Shown piece after piece: positions 33,038-41,113 of a stretch of DNA of 64,000 bases. Under the pieces are notes generated by a model. It searched no databases and was not told the origin of the DNA. It saw only the letters and a list, made by a program, of their open reading frames with translations. Both the position numbers and the translations under genes were made by a program. The stretch's first letter is position 1, and each line of letters opens with the position of its first letter. This stretch comes from Nocardioides mangrovi. Lineage in GTDB: Bacteria; Actinomycetota; Actinomycetes; Propionibacteriales; Nocardioidaceae. Location of the stretch: assembly GCF_020073815.1 (NCBI RefSeq), contig NZ_JAIQZJ010000009.1:157395-221394 (forward strand), in the 5' to 3' direction.

Positions 33038-33282
33038 CCGAGGCTTACCCTGCCGGCATGGGCGAGTACCGGTTCAGCATCAACGTTGGCATCGACAACA
33101 TGCCCGACCCCGAGTCAGCCATCGAGTGGTTCATGCAGCACCTGAGCGTTTCGACCCAGGCCGGGGAACTGGTCGTCCGCTGCACCGGCCCCGAGGGCGA
33201 GGGCTACCTGTGGCGACCGCAGCCCGGCAAGCCGCCCGCTGAGTGGCTGGAGCGTTCCTGGCCGGCTGGCACCGAAGCCTGA
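33034..33282 (+). CDS. Small hypothetical protein
   Basis: 82 aa from GTG 33034, which overlaps the previous stop; ATG 33058 (74 aa) is an alternative. Sequence EYRFSINVGIDNMPDPESAIEWFMQHLSVST suggests a small alpha/beta fold. No family recognised. Acidic, no membrane segment. Confidence 0.45.
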   Translation: MTEAYPAGMGEYRFSINVGIDNMPDPESAIEWFMQHLSVSTQAGELVVRCTGPEGEGYLWRPQPGKPPAEWLERSWPAGTEA

Positions 33283-33326
33283 CCGACCGACCCCTGCCTA
33301 CTACCTGGGCGGGGGTCGGATCACAT

Positions 33327-34007
33327 CTACCTGACGCGCGCTCGGTGCACCAATGCCCGCGCTGTGGCGTATGCGCTGAACGCATCTGCCTCCGCGATGC
33401 CCTCTGTGGCTGCGTAAGCGTCGGGGTGGCCGGAGTCCATTGCGCGGCTGAACAGGGAGCCGTTATGTAGTGGCGGCTTGAAGTGCGCCGACACCTTGCG
33501 TGCTTCATTCAGGCTCGACAGAGGCTCGTGCAAGTCGTCCGGGAGCATGTCGCGATCCTTCGCCGCGTCGAGGAGGGTTCCTAACCCCCACTGCCGCCAC
33601 CGGGGTGGCAGCGACTCCTCATGGAAGAGGAGCAGTCCCGCCAGGTGACGCTCGCACGCCGCGTGACTGCAGAGCAAGGAGGACAGCCAGAGTCCGTTGA
33701 CAATGGCGTGGGCGGACTCGTCCAGTAGCCACATCGTCTCCATGCCGCCATGCACGAGTGCGCCCCACTCATGGGTGCAAGCTTCATAGATCTCGGTCAC
33801 GCGTACCCAGCGCTCCGCTCGCTGCGCACGGGTCGCGTCATCGGCCAGATAGAGCCTTGCTGAGAACGCGTCGCGATCCCGTGCACCCTCAGGGGCAGTC
33901 GTTAGCCAATGTTCGATGCGCTGGACGGCCGTTAGGGGCTCCACTCCCTCGATGGGGAGTTCCGGTTGCCCGAAGACAGCAGAAGGCTCCTCTGGTCGCT
34001 GTGCCAT
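33327..34007 (-). CDS. HEPN-like helical protein, possible ribonuclease-type defence factor
   Basis: 226-aa, largely alpha-helical protein of no named family that I recognise. Near the end of a helix it carries LNEARKVSAHF (Arg170, His175), matching the R-x(4)-H motif of HEPN domains, many of which are RNases in toxin-antitoxin and abortive-infection systems. ATG 34007 follows GGAGGACAAC. It stands alone in orientation and has no obvious MNT antitoxin beside it. The two small + strand genes (32744-33282) could be partners, but that is speculation. HEPN assignment is motif-level only. Confidence 0.4.
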   Translation of the reverse strand: MAQRPEEPSAVFGQPELPIEGVEPLTAVQRIEHWLTTAPEGARDRDAFSARLYLADDATRAQRAERWVRVTEIYEACTHEWGALVHGGMETMWLLDESAHAIVNGLWLSSLLCSHAACERHLAGLLLFHEESLPPRWRQWGLGTLLDAAKDRDMLPDDLHEPLSSLNEARKVSAHFKPPLHNGSLFSRAMDSGHPDAYAATEGIAEADAFSAYATARALVHRARVR

Positions 34008-34243
34008 GTTGTCCTCCGCCTGTCGATGGCTCGCCTCGCCCGCAGGGTAGGGCACGGCGGCGACAGCAAACGGACCGTAGGCGGATTGACGCCACGCGAC
34101 GGCCCTCGGGCCCAGTCGAACCCTGTGCGTGGCGGCATTCTGTGTTTGCGGACGCCTCGTGTGGCATCCCGGCCCCGGCGTAGCCTCGCCTCCCGCCCGG
34201 AGGGTGTCCCGACCCGTCTCGACGGGCGGGAAGCGGGCTCAGA

Positions 34244-34280
34244 CCCCGAGCCGAGCAGGGACGGGCTACCCGGCTCGGGG
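34244..34280 (-). terminator. Terminator-like hairpin after the phage-like operon
   Basis: 10-bp inverted repeat CCCCGAGCCG / CGGCTCGGGG around a 17-nt loop, directly after the stop of the - strand gene ending at 34285. The remaining 34008-34243 stretch holds nothing I can support as a gene. Confidence 0.45.
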
Positions 34281-34284
34281 TGAC

Positions 34285-35700
34285 TCAGTAGCCCGAGGGC
34301 ATCGCCAGGACGTTGTCAATGGGGTCGGTCATCGTCTCGTAGTTGGCGGTCGTGAAGGTCGCGCCGATCAGACCGGCCTCCTTAGCGGTGATCGCCTGCA
34401 TCGCAAACGTGATGCCGTTGAGGATGGGGCTCGCACCGTCCTTGCTCTGCGTCAGGAACCGCGCGGCGAGCGCAAGCTTGACGTTGAGTGGCATCCGGAA
34501 CTGGTACTGCTTCTGTGCGGCCGACATGCTCGCCTCTTCTAGGCCCGCGCCAGCCACACTTTGAAGGTTTCCGTAGGCCGCGAGGATCGCCGTCTTGTTG
34601 GCGGTGTACTGATCACCGATGGCATTGATCTGGCCGGCTGTCATCAGTCCGGCGAGCAGGTCGATGATCGCCGCGACCTTGCGAGTGCTGCCCTCATCGC
34701 CGGAGATCAGTTGACGGAGGGTGCCCACCCCCACCGACGAGCCGGGCCAGGTCACCGTCTGGAAGCCGTGGAAGCCCCGCCCGTCGTTGACGACCGACGC
34801 GCCCGTCACCGGGACGATGGTGATCTCGTCTTGGGCGATGTCCCACGTCAGGTCGTACTCGTGCGTGTCTTGGAAGTAGGCCGCCAGCCGCTCGGCGAGC
34901 AACCAGCCGTGGTTGTACACCTGAAGGGCGAGCGGGTTGGCGGAGTCGTCGGTGAAGATGCTCGGATCACGGACCGCGCGGAACACGGACCGCTGGAAGC
35001 CGCTCGGGGGCACCATCGTCTGACGGTCAGGCGTACTGAACAGGGTGTTGTCGTCCTTCCACAGCGACCAGACCCCGCTGAGGTCTGCAGGGACACCCGT
35101 GACGCTGGGCGCGACCGCAGGCACCAGCCACGCGTCATCGAAGTAGTGCTGCTCACCAGCCGCTGCACCCACCACCAGCAGGTCAACGCCGACCTTTGTG
35201 GTGCCGCTCGGGACGGTCACGAAGTCGGCGTGCGTCGTCCACTGGCCAGCGACCTCCGAGCCAAGCGGGTAGTCCGTCGTGCTGAGCAGGGTGTCGCTCG
35301 CGTCGTACGCATACACCGTCGCCTTCACGCTTCGTGCGGTCGAGACGGGCCGGGCGCTGAACCAGAGCGCAAGGTCAGTCACCGCGACTGAGACAGCACT
35401 GCCGGGCGTGCTGAGCACCGGGCCCATGTCCGTTCCGACGCTGCTCTTGGTGAGCAGAACCGAGTAGTCACCGGCAGCCGCCTGAGCGTTAGTACGGGCG
35501 AACGTCGAAACGTTCCGGTATGACCATCCGCTGGTGTTGGGCTCCCACGACGGGTTCGGCAGCAGATTGGTCCGGAACGGGGTTCGGCGCTTGTCTGCAA
35601 CGGCGGTCGTCGCCGGTCCCGCGCCGCGCGCAAGCGGCAGGTAGCCGGGGGCGGCGAGGTCCTCGCCACCCTTGGTCACCATGAAGTAGTTGACCGTCAT
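34285..35700 (-). CDS. Phage-structural-like protein with carbohydrate-binding-type domain
   Basis: 471-aa protein. Near the N-terminus NLLPNPSWEPNTSGW begins a jelly-roll of the type in CBM4/9 and phage tail proteins (about 45-205), followed by an alpha/beta region (ALQVYNHGWLLAERLAAYFQ) and a helical C-terminus. No signal peptide. ATG 35700 overlaps the upstream stop (TGATG); GTG 35703 is also possible. Likely a virion or tail-associated protein, perhaps borrowed from a helper phage (inference). Third gene of a - strand trio. Confidence 0.45.
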   Translation of the reverse strand: MTVNYFMVTKGGEDLAAPGYLPLARGAGPATTAVADKRRTPFRTNLLPNPSWEPNTSGWSYRNVSTFARTNAQAAAGDYSVLLTKSSVGTDMGPVLSTPGSAVSVAVTDLALWFSARPVSTARSVKATVYAYDASDTLLSTTDYPLGSEVAGQWTTHADFVTVPSGTTKVGVDLLVVGAAAGEQHYFDDAWLVPAVAPSVTGVPADLSGVWSLWKDDNTLFSTPDRQTMVPPSGFQRSVFRAVRDPSIFTDDSANPLALQVYNHGWLLAERLAAYFQDTHEYDLTWDIAQDEITIVPVTGASVVNDGRGFHGFQTVTWPGSSVGVGTLRQLISGDEGSTRKVAAIIDLLAGLMTAGQINAIGDQYTANKTAILAAYGNLQSVAGAGLEEASMSAAQKQYQFRMPLNVKLALAARFLTQSKDGASPILNGITFAMQAITAKEAGLIGATFTTANYETMTDPIDNVLAMPSGY

Positions 35701-35939
35701 CACGCACCGCCAGGGGCGTTCAGTTCAGGCGGCACGATGCGCCCGGTCGCCGGGTCGGTCACGATGCCGTCGTCCAGCAGGTCGCCGTACATGCCCGCGC
35801 GCACGATGGCCGCGTTCGCCTCGCTCGGTGTCATCGGGTGGGGCGGGGGCTGGATCAACCCGTCCGCACCGCCGTACTCAGCAGGGGGCGTGTAGTGCAG
35901 CGGCTCCTCACCCAGGAACTCAATCGGTCCGTTCGGCAT
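35700..35939 (-). CDS. Small phage-like hypothetical protein
   Basis: 79-aa Pro-rich acidic protein (EEPLHYTPPAEYGGADGL, PPHPMTPSEANAAIVRAGMYGDLLDDGIV). Position between two small phage-like genes with 2-nt and 1-nt spacing indicates one operon. No family recognised. Confidence 0.5.
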   Translation of the reverse strand: MPNGPIEFLGEEPLHYTPPAEYGGADGLIQPPPHPMTPSEANAAIVRAGMYGDLLDDGIVTDPATGRIVPPELNAPGGA

Positions 35940-35941
35940 GG

Positions 35942-36217
35942 TCAGCCGACCGGCGTCTTCTGGGCGACGGCGTTGAATGTGCCAGCCTGCCCGGCGCCCG
36001 CCTGGCGCTCGCGGCAGAAGTACGGCGTTGTGCCGTCCACGAACACCAGCAGGTCGTGCAGGTTGCTGTCGCCGTTGACCGGGTTCCGCACCACCATCGC
36101 GGGGTACTCCTCGCCAGCCGCGAGCGGGAGCAGACCCACACGCCGCCCCGCGCCGATCTGCGCGAGGAGATTGACGTCGGCCTGCGCGAGCACGTAGAAG
36201 ACCAGTCCCTTTGCCAT
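35942..36217 (-). CDS. Small phage-like hypothetical protein
   Basis: 91-aa protein with a beta-rich pattern (GRRVGLLPLAAGEEYPAMVVRNPVNGDSNLHDLLVFVDG), reminiscent of small virion or decoration proteins but not matched to a family. GAGAGG lies upstream of ATG. First gene of the trio; its promoter is probably within 36218-36307. Confidence 0.5.
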   Translation of the reverse strand: MAKGLVFYVLAQADVNLLAQIGAGRRVGLLPLAAGEEYPAMVVRNPVNGDSNLHDLLVFVDGTTPYFCRERQAGAGQAGTFNAVAQKTPVG

Positions 36218-36307
36218 CTCAGTTCACCTCTCTCGGGGGATTGCCTGACCCTTCGAGGCTAGGTGTCTGACGGAGCCAGAACCCCTGCGGTTGAGAGGTT
36301 TTGAGCG

Positions 36308-37618
36308 TCAGGCGGGCTTGTGCAGGGGCACGACGTTGTCGTCGGTGACGGGCGTCATGAGTGCGTTCACGGCGTCGACCTTGGCCTGCCGGCGGTCACG
36401 CGGAGAGTGGGCATAGCGCGAGAGCAACAGCGCAGGGGAGTGGCCCAAGCGCTCGGCTACCTCCGTGAGCGTCATAGCGCCGGGTTGACCGAGCATGCCG
36501 ACGAGCAGAGACGCGTGCATGTGCCGGAGGTCGTAGAACCGGACGGCCTCGGGCACACCCGCTGCCTTGCGCGCAGCGTCCCAATGCCGCATGTAGAACC
36601 AGCCGTGCTTGAGCAAGCGGGAGTAGTCGAGCCAATCGACGTCAGTGCCGTTCTTCCGCTGACGCTGCCCACGCTTGAAGGCCCCCACCCCGACGAACAG
36701 CGGCAAGGCTTCACCGGGGTGCTTGTGCTCGGGGTTGGCGGCGAACCAGGCCGTGGCGCGGGCGCGGTGTCGCTCGATGTAGTCCTCGAGAAGCTTGGCA
36801 GTCTCATCGTCCAACTCGACGGTGCGGTGGCTGTCGGAGGTCTTGGCGACGTTCTCGATCATCGGCTGACCCTTGTGGATCACGACGACGCGGCGCACGG
36901 TCAAGGTCTGATCGCCGGGCTTGTAGTCGCTCAGGTGGAGCCCGCCGAGTTCCTCCGGGCGCATGCCAGTTGCCGCCGCCAGCCGTACGTACATGTCCCA
37001 CGGCTCGGGAACGGCGGCTGCAAGCTTGAGCGCTTCGGCGAGCGTCAGCGGGTAGCGGTCCGCCTCCTCGTCCTTCATCTTCCGCGGCTCGGGCAGCGCG
37101 ATGCCCTGAGTCGGGTCACGCCGGATGATGCCGTTCGCCTGGGCGTACTTCATGACCAAGCGCAGCGTGTAGAAGTAGTGCCGCACGGTGTTAGGTGCGC
37201 GGTCGAGACTGTTGACCCACAGTGCGACTTGCGCTGGGGTGATGTCTCCAATGCGCGTCTCGCCGAACTTGTTCATGAGCAGCGACCCCTTGCCGGTGAT
37301 GATCTGCTCGTGCTGCCGCTGGCCGCGGACCTTGCCGCGCTTGGGGACGTACGTCGGCAGCCACTGGGTGGCAACGTCACGGAATAGCGCGTCGCCTCGC
37401 GCCGGGTCCACCCACTCGCCGCGCCGTGCGTCCTGGGTGAAGTCGGCGCTCCACTCCTCGGCAGCGGCCTTGCTCGCGAATCCGCCCTTGGTGCGGCGCT
37501 TGTAGCCGTTGTTCGGGTCCTCGTAGACGACCTCCCAGCGACGCTTGGACGCCGGGAGGTCCTTCGTCTTGTGGCTGACGCGCACCCAAGCGCGCGGGCC
37601 AGTCTTGCGTCGTGCCAT
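36308..37618 (-). CDS. int: Tyrosine recombinase (integrase)
   Basis: 436-aa site-specific recombinase that should integrate and excise the element at the tRNA. Seen: N-terminal arm-binding region (RRWEVVYEDPNNGYKRRTKGGFASKAAAEEW), core-binding SAM-like domain (about 95-170), and catalytic residues Arg220 (TGMRPEELG), Arg365 in YDLRHMHASLL (Tyr replaces the usual His of HxxR), His393 (LGHSP) and nucleophile Tyr402 (SRYAH). It sits mid-element, ~5-6 kb from either end, not beside attP, which is unusual. Overlaps the upstream 166-aa gene (TGATG). Confidence 0.93.
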   Translation of the reverse strand: MARRKTGPRAWVRVSHKTKDLPASKRRWEVVYEDPNNGYKRRTKGGFASKAAAEEWSADFTQDARRGEWVDPARGDALFRDVATQWLPTYVPKRGKVRGQRQHEQIITGKGSLLMNKFGETRIGDITPAQVALWVNSLDRAPNTVRHYFYTLRLVMKYAQANGIIRRDPTQGIALPEPRKMKDEEADRYPLTLAEALKLAAAVPEPWDMYVRLAAATGMRPEELGGLHLSDYKPGDQTLTVRRVVVIHKGQPMIENVAKTSDSHRTVELDDETAKLLEDYIERHRARATAWFAANPEHKHPGEALPLFVGVGAFKRGQRQRKNGTDVDWLDYSRLLKHGWFYMRHWDAARKAAGVPEAVRFYDLRHMHASLLVGMLGQPGAMTLTEVAERLGHSPALLLSRYAHSPRDRRQAKVDAVNALMTPVTDDNVVPLHKPA

Positions 37619-38118
37619 CAGGGGTTCTCCTTGATCATCTGGTCGAGCCAGGCCTCTGCTTGCTCGGGCGTGTCATGCGTCTTCTGGTAGCGCCGACCGT
37701 GCAGATTGACGACGGCGAGCCACCGGCCATTGCGGAGTGGCCTAGGTTGCGGCCAGCGCACTCGGCCAGGCCGCTTGGAGCGGTTCGCCTTGTAGGTTTC
37801 TGACCGTTCGGGGCTGACGGTGCGCTTGGGCTTCGGCGTCAGTGGCTCAGACGGCGGCGCTGCTGGCTCCGGCGCGTCCGCCGAGCCGGGTTGTTCGGCG
37901 GGGCGAGCGCGCGTCCTGAGTCGAGGTCGTCCACCCATGGGCCCGATGGCCGGCAGTTCGCCGACGTACCGCGCCACCGCCTCATCGAGCCTCTTGCGGT
38001 CGTCGGCAGTCAGCCCCCACGGCGACCTCGGACCGGTCCTCTCTGCACGCTCGCGCTTCCGGGACTCCCTGACCTCGCGGTCGAGCGCGTCGGAATCGTC
38101 AGACGTCCAGAGGGTCAT
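37618..38118 (-). CDS. Hypothetical protein with integrase-arm-like C-terminus
   Basis: 166-aa protein: acidic/basic N-terminus, Pro-rich middle, and a C-terminal module RNGRWLAVVNLHGRRYQKTHDTPEQAEAWLDQM that resembles the AP2-like arm-binding domain at the N-terminus of tyrosine integrases. Sandwiched between and overlapping both recombinase genes (ATGA and TGATG), so co-translated with them. It could be a directionality factor or a detached DNA-binding subunit (inference). Confidence 0.5.
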   Translation of the reverse strand: MTLWTSDDSDALDREVRESRKRERAERTGPRSPWGLTADDRKRLDEAVARYVGELPAIGPMGGRPRLRTRARPAEQPGSADAPEPAAPPSEPLTPKPKRTVSPERSETYKANRSKRPGRVRWPQPRPLRNGRWLAVVNLHGRRYQKTHDTPEQAEAWLDQMIKENP

Positions 38119-38750
38119 GACGCCTCGCGGTTGCAGATGCGTCGAACGGTGGAGGACTGCCAGCGAGCCCCACCCCCAGGTGTCGGGGTGCCTTGCGCGT
38201 CAAGCTTGCGTGCAATCGCGTTGAACGACTCGCCCTGTTCGCGCTGCTTGACGATCTGCTGGACGGTCTTGGGGTCCACCTGAGCCTGGAAGCCGAATAC
38301 CTTGCCGCTGGCTCGTGCCTCGGCCATTCCGTCACGGACGCGCTCGCCGTTGACCTCGGACTCCCACTCGGCGACTGCAGCGAGCACGCGCACCATGAAC
38401 CGCCCGTTGGCCGTGGTCGTGTCGAGGTCCACGTCCAACGCGACCATCGACCACTTCTGCTTCTTGCAGAGCGCGATGTACTCGCACAGGTGCTGGGTCG
38501 AGCGGGCCAGTCGGTCGAGCCTCGCCACCACGACCGCTCGCGCCTGTCGCTTCTTGAGCATCGTCAGCGCCCGTTGCAGGCCAGGCCGCTCATCGTTGGT
38601 GCCCGAGTAGCCCGCGTCCTCGATGACCTCCACGAGATCCCAACCGCGTCGCGCACACTCGGCCTCGATGTCCTTGCGCTGCTGCGCAAGCGTCCAGCCG
38701 TCCTTCGCCTGCTCCGCGGTCGACACTCGCGTGTAGCCGATGACCTTCAT
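38115..38750 (-). CDS. Serine recombinase (resolvase/invertase type)
   Basis: 211-aa recombinase: catalytic Ser10 in IGYTRVST, conserved DAGYSGTNDERPGLQRAL and ARLDRLARS, dimer helix region, and a C-terminal HTH (TVQQIVKQREQGESFNAIARKLDAQG...WQSSTVRRI). Size fits a resolvase/invertase rather than a large serine integrase. GGGAGA precedes ATG. First gene of the recombinase operon; its role next to a tyrosine integrase may be dimer resolution or a DNA switch. Confidence 0.88.
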   Translation of the reverse strand: MKVIGYTRVSTAEQAKDGWTLAQQRKDIEAECARRGWDLVEVIEDAGYSGTNDERPGLQRALTMLKKRQARAVVVARLDRLARSTQHLCEYIALCKKQKWSMVALDVDLDTTTANGRFMVRVLAAVAEWESEVNGERVRDGMAEARASGKVFGFQAQVDPKTVQQIVKQREQGESFNAIARKLDAQGTPTPGGGARWQSSTVRRICNREAS

Positions 38751-38772
38751 CGCTTATCTCCCTTCGCCAGAT

Positions 38773-38789
38773 AGTTGCCTAGGTCAACT
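38773..38789. promoter_or_regulatory. Palindromic operator candidate upstream of the recombinase operon
   Basis: AGTTGCCTAGGTCAACT, an imperfect palindrome centred on CTAG, 23 nt upstream of the serine recombinase start. The rest of 38751-38950 contains no gene I can support. Confidence 0.35.
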
Positions 38790-38950
38790 AACGGCCGCGA
38801 CCCTACCCTGAGGCGCGTAGCCCGCTACGGGCCTCACTCGGCTCGGCGGTACGGCGGAATGCCGCCCCGTTCGCAGCGGGGGCGGGGCCGAGCCGCCCCG
38901 AACGCCTACGCACACGCCGTAGGCCCACCCGCGCCCCGCTCGCGGCCCAC

Positions 38951-39721
38951 CTACCGGCGACCGCGCCCGTAGTCGGGCGGATCGTTGTTGACGACCTCGC
39001 CCCGGACGACCGGTCCGGGCTGGTCAAGCAGCGTGCGGTACGGCTTGCTGTCCTCGTCGTCGTACTCGCGCCACGCCTCGGACTGGGCGTCGCGCTGCGC
39101 CTGGTCCAAGTCCTCCCAGTGGTCGTCCGCCCCCACCCCACGACCGAGGGCCGGGCGGTCGTCTGGACCATCCAACTCGTCGCGCTGCACACCGCCCTTG
39201 GGGTAGCGCACGACCGGCTTGCCATCGACCATGTCCACGCCGTACACGTCGATCATCACCTGTTCGAACCTCGTCAGTTCGCCGCTGACTTCAAGCTTGG
39301 AACCGGGGCCGTGCCCGGTTCGGTCGAGCACCATCTGGATCGCGCGCAACTTGTCGGCGTCTGAGGTGTCCTCGCGAGCAAGGATCTTGTTCAGTTCGAC
39401 CAGCGCGGGCTCGACCATCTCTTGGAGGCGCTCGGCTGCCTTCTTCCTGACCTGGGGCAGTGCGCCACCGTGCATCCGGCAGACGTTGCCGCCCTTGATC
39501 GCTGGCGCCTTGCATCGCTCGCCCGTGCGGTTCGCCGTTGCAGTGCAGCGACGCGCGTCGTTCTTGGAGCCCGGCACGCCGTGAAGTCCCTTCTTAGGCA
39601 CGGCCCCCTTTGAACGCTCGGCAGCATTTTCGCGCTCGCCGCTGCCTCGTCGCCCCTGGTTCTTTGTGGAAGCAGCACTTGCTGAAGCACGCTGCTCCCG
39701 CTTCTTGCTGGCCTTGGTCAT
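38951..39721 (-). CDS. Terminase-small-subunit-like protein with CCCH zinc motif
   Basis: 256-aa protein: basic N-terminus, then RRCTATANRTGERCKAPAIK and VCRMHGGALPQVRKKA, placing Cys59, Cys70, Cys81 and His84 as a likely zinc site. This C...C...C.MHGG pattern is frequent in actinophage TerS-like proteins that recognise packaging sites. A helical region follows (ERLQEMVEPALVELNKILA) with an acidic C-terminus. ATG 39721 is set by AAGGAG 6 nt upstream. No large terminase is in the element, so if this is TerS it would redirect a helper's packaging motor. Other DNA-binding roles are possible. Confidence 0.5.
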   Translation of the reverse strand: MTKASKKREQRASASAASTKNQGRRGSGERENAAERSKGAVPKKGLHGVPGSKNDARRCTATANRTGERCKAPAIKGGNVCRMHGGALPQVRKKAAERLQEMVEPALVELNKILAREDTSDADKLRAIQMVLDRTGHGPGSKLEVSGELTRFEQVMIDVYGVDMVDGKPVVRYPKGGVQRDELDGPDDRPALGRGVGADDHWEDLDQAQRDAQSEAWREYDDEDSKPYRTLLDQPGPVVRGEVVNNDPPDYGRGRR

Positions 39722-39740
39722 CACTCACTCCTTCACTCGA

Positions 39741-39860
39741 CCGGACCGACCGGTTCGGTTCGGTTCGGCCCCTACGGGGCGGCGAACCGGCGAACCGGTT
39801 CGGGCTACCGGTTCGCGAACGGTTCGGCGAACCGGTTTCGAACCGGCGAACCGGTTGTGT
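39741..39860. repeat. Iteron-like array, candidate replication origin or packaging site
   Basis: At least eight copies of the octamer CCGGTTCG or its complement CGAACCGG, at 39750(+), 39783(-), 39791(-), 39795(+), 39808(+), 39828(-), 39839(-) and 39847(-), with extra partial copies. A GCCCC-TAC-GGGGC hairpin (39768-39780) sits in the array, and the flanking copies form a larger imperfect palindrome. It lies between the helicase-like gene and the TerS-like gene. No coding potential. Confidence 0.65.
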
Positions 39861-39864
39861 TCAC

Positions 39865-40989
39865 TCATGACTTCGCACCACCCGGGACCACGCGTAGCGC
39901 CGTGAAGTCCTTGGCGACGACGTACTTGCCGCGCTGCCCGGTGCTCTGGTTCGCGACGTAGCCCTCACTGACCAACGCCTCCACCGCCGACGCGATGCGC
40001 TCGGCACTGCCGACCGTGTTGTCGCGGATCGACCGCAACGAGCATCCGGCGTTCTTGCTGATGTACTCGTGGACCTTCTGCATCAACAGGCGGAAGTCGG
40101 GCTGCTGGGTGAGCGGAACCTCCGGCGTGTCATCGACCGCCTCAACGTTCGGCGACTCGATCCACGCGTTTACGTCGCCGCCGAGGTCAACCGCGTCGCA
40201 GTGCAGGTCGCCCACGTACCGCCTGCGGTCCTTGCCGTACCCGACCCACTCGACGCCGCCGGGGCTGTCCTTGGCGAGGAACAGGCGGGACCGCCCGTGC
40301 TTGCCCTTACCGAACTGGCTGACGGACTCGACGATGTACATCGCGCCCTTGATGCCGGCCTTCTTGTGCTGGGTGCCGAGCGTCCAGTTGCCGCGTCCGT
40401 CGCGGTCCTTGACGACGTGATCGAGTTCAACGATGGCTGGACCGGCGTAGTCCTCGGTCGGCTTGACCTGGCACTTCCTGGAGAACATCTGGAACCAGGC
40501 CGCAGCGTCCTCGGCGGCGTTGATGCTGAGCCCTTGGAGCGAGTACGCCTCCGTCACACCGTCCAGCACGACCAAGCTTGGCTGCTGGCGCTTGATCGAC
40601 CCGCGTAGTGCGTTCTGGTCGCCCTGGGTCATGGGCTCGTCTGGCCGGAAGTAGTGGAACAGCCGACGGATCTGCACCTTGCTCGCGCCGAGCCGCCGCA
40701 ACCGGTCCACGATGGAGCGGTCGTTGGCCTCCATGTCGACGTAGAACACGTGCTTGCCCTGGTCGATCTCTTGGACAGCCGCCAGCAGCAAGAGCCACGA
40801 CTTCATCGACTCCGGCTCACCGCCGACGCTGTGGACCTCGTTTGGATAGAACAGTGCGCGAGCGACGGTCTTGCCCTCAACGTCGGCGGTCCACCGCCCG
40901 ACCGTTGGCGACGGGGGTGGGGCACCCTTCAACGCCTCGGTCAGAGGGACAGGCTTTGTCCAACTGGTGCGCTTCGCCTGGTTGGCCAT
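39865..40989 (-). CDS. RecA-fold replicative-helicase-like ATPase (RepA/AAA_25 type)
   Basis: 374-aa protein: Walker-A-like GEPESMKSW (residues 57-65, with Met in place of the usual Gly before Lys), VFYVDMEAND after strand 2, Walker B SLVVLDG (138-144), later LDHVVKD, and a C-terminal winged helix (SLRSIRDNTVGSAERIASAVEALVSEGYV). The organisation matches hexameric RepA-like helicases and primase-associated ATPases of plasmids and phage satellites. ATG 40989 is preferred; GTG 40998 adds three residues. Adjacent to the iteron array and downstream of a TOPRIM gene, so it probably serves element replication. Confidence 0.7.
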   Translation of the reverse strand: MANQAKRTSWTKPVPLTEALKGAPPPSPTVGRWTADVEGKTVARALFYPNEVHSVGGEPESMKSWLLLLAAVQEIDQGKHVFYVDMEANDRSIVDRLRRLGASKVQIRRLFHYFRPDEPMTQGDQNALRGSIKRQQPSLVVLDGVTEAYSLQGLSINAAEDAAAWFQMFSRKCQVKPTEDYAGPAIVELDHVVKDRDGRGNWTLGTQHKKAGIKGAMYIVESVSQFGKGKHGRSRLFLAKDSPGGVEWVGYGKDRRRYVGDLHCDAVDLGGDVNAWIESPNVEAVDDTPEVPLTQQPDFRLLMQKVHEYISKNAGCSLRSIRDNTVGSAERIASAVEALVSEGYVANQSTGQRGKYVVAKDFTALRVVPGGAKS

Positions 40990-41068
40990 CAGGACCACCG
41001 CCCGGTTGTCCGAGCAGCAACGGCAGAAGGCGTCTCAGTCGTACGCTTCATAGCGAATCTCCATTCCA

Positions 41069-41106
41069 GACGAGCCACGTAGACCCGAGCACCTACGTGG
41101 CTCGTC
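41069..41106. repeat. 14-bp perfect hairpin between the TOPRIM and helicase genes
   Basis: GACGAGCCACGTAG (41069-41082) repeated inverted at 41093-41106 around a 10-nt loop. It starts a few nt past the TOPRIM stop. No T run follows on either strand, so it may be an attenuator, an operator or a single-strand origin rather than a simple terminator. Confidence 0.55.
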
Positions 41107-41113
41107 GCACGTC

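Noticed and set aside
41069..41106. Hairpin considered as the end of a transposon
   Set aside because: Both arms lie within 38 bp, with no transposase or target duplication around it.
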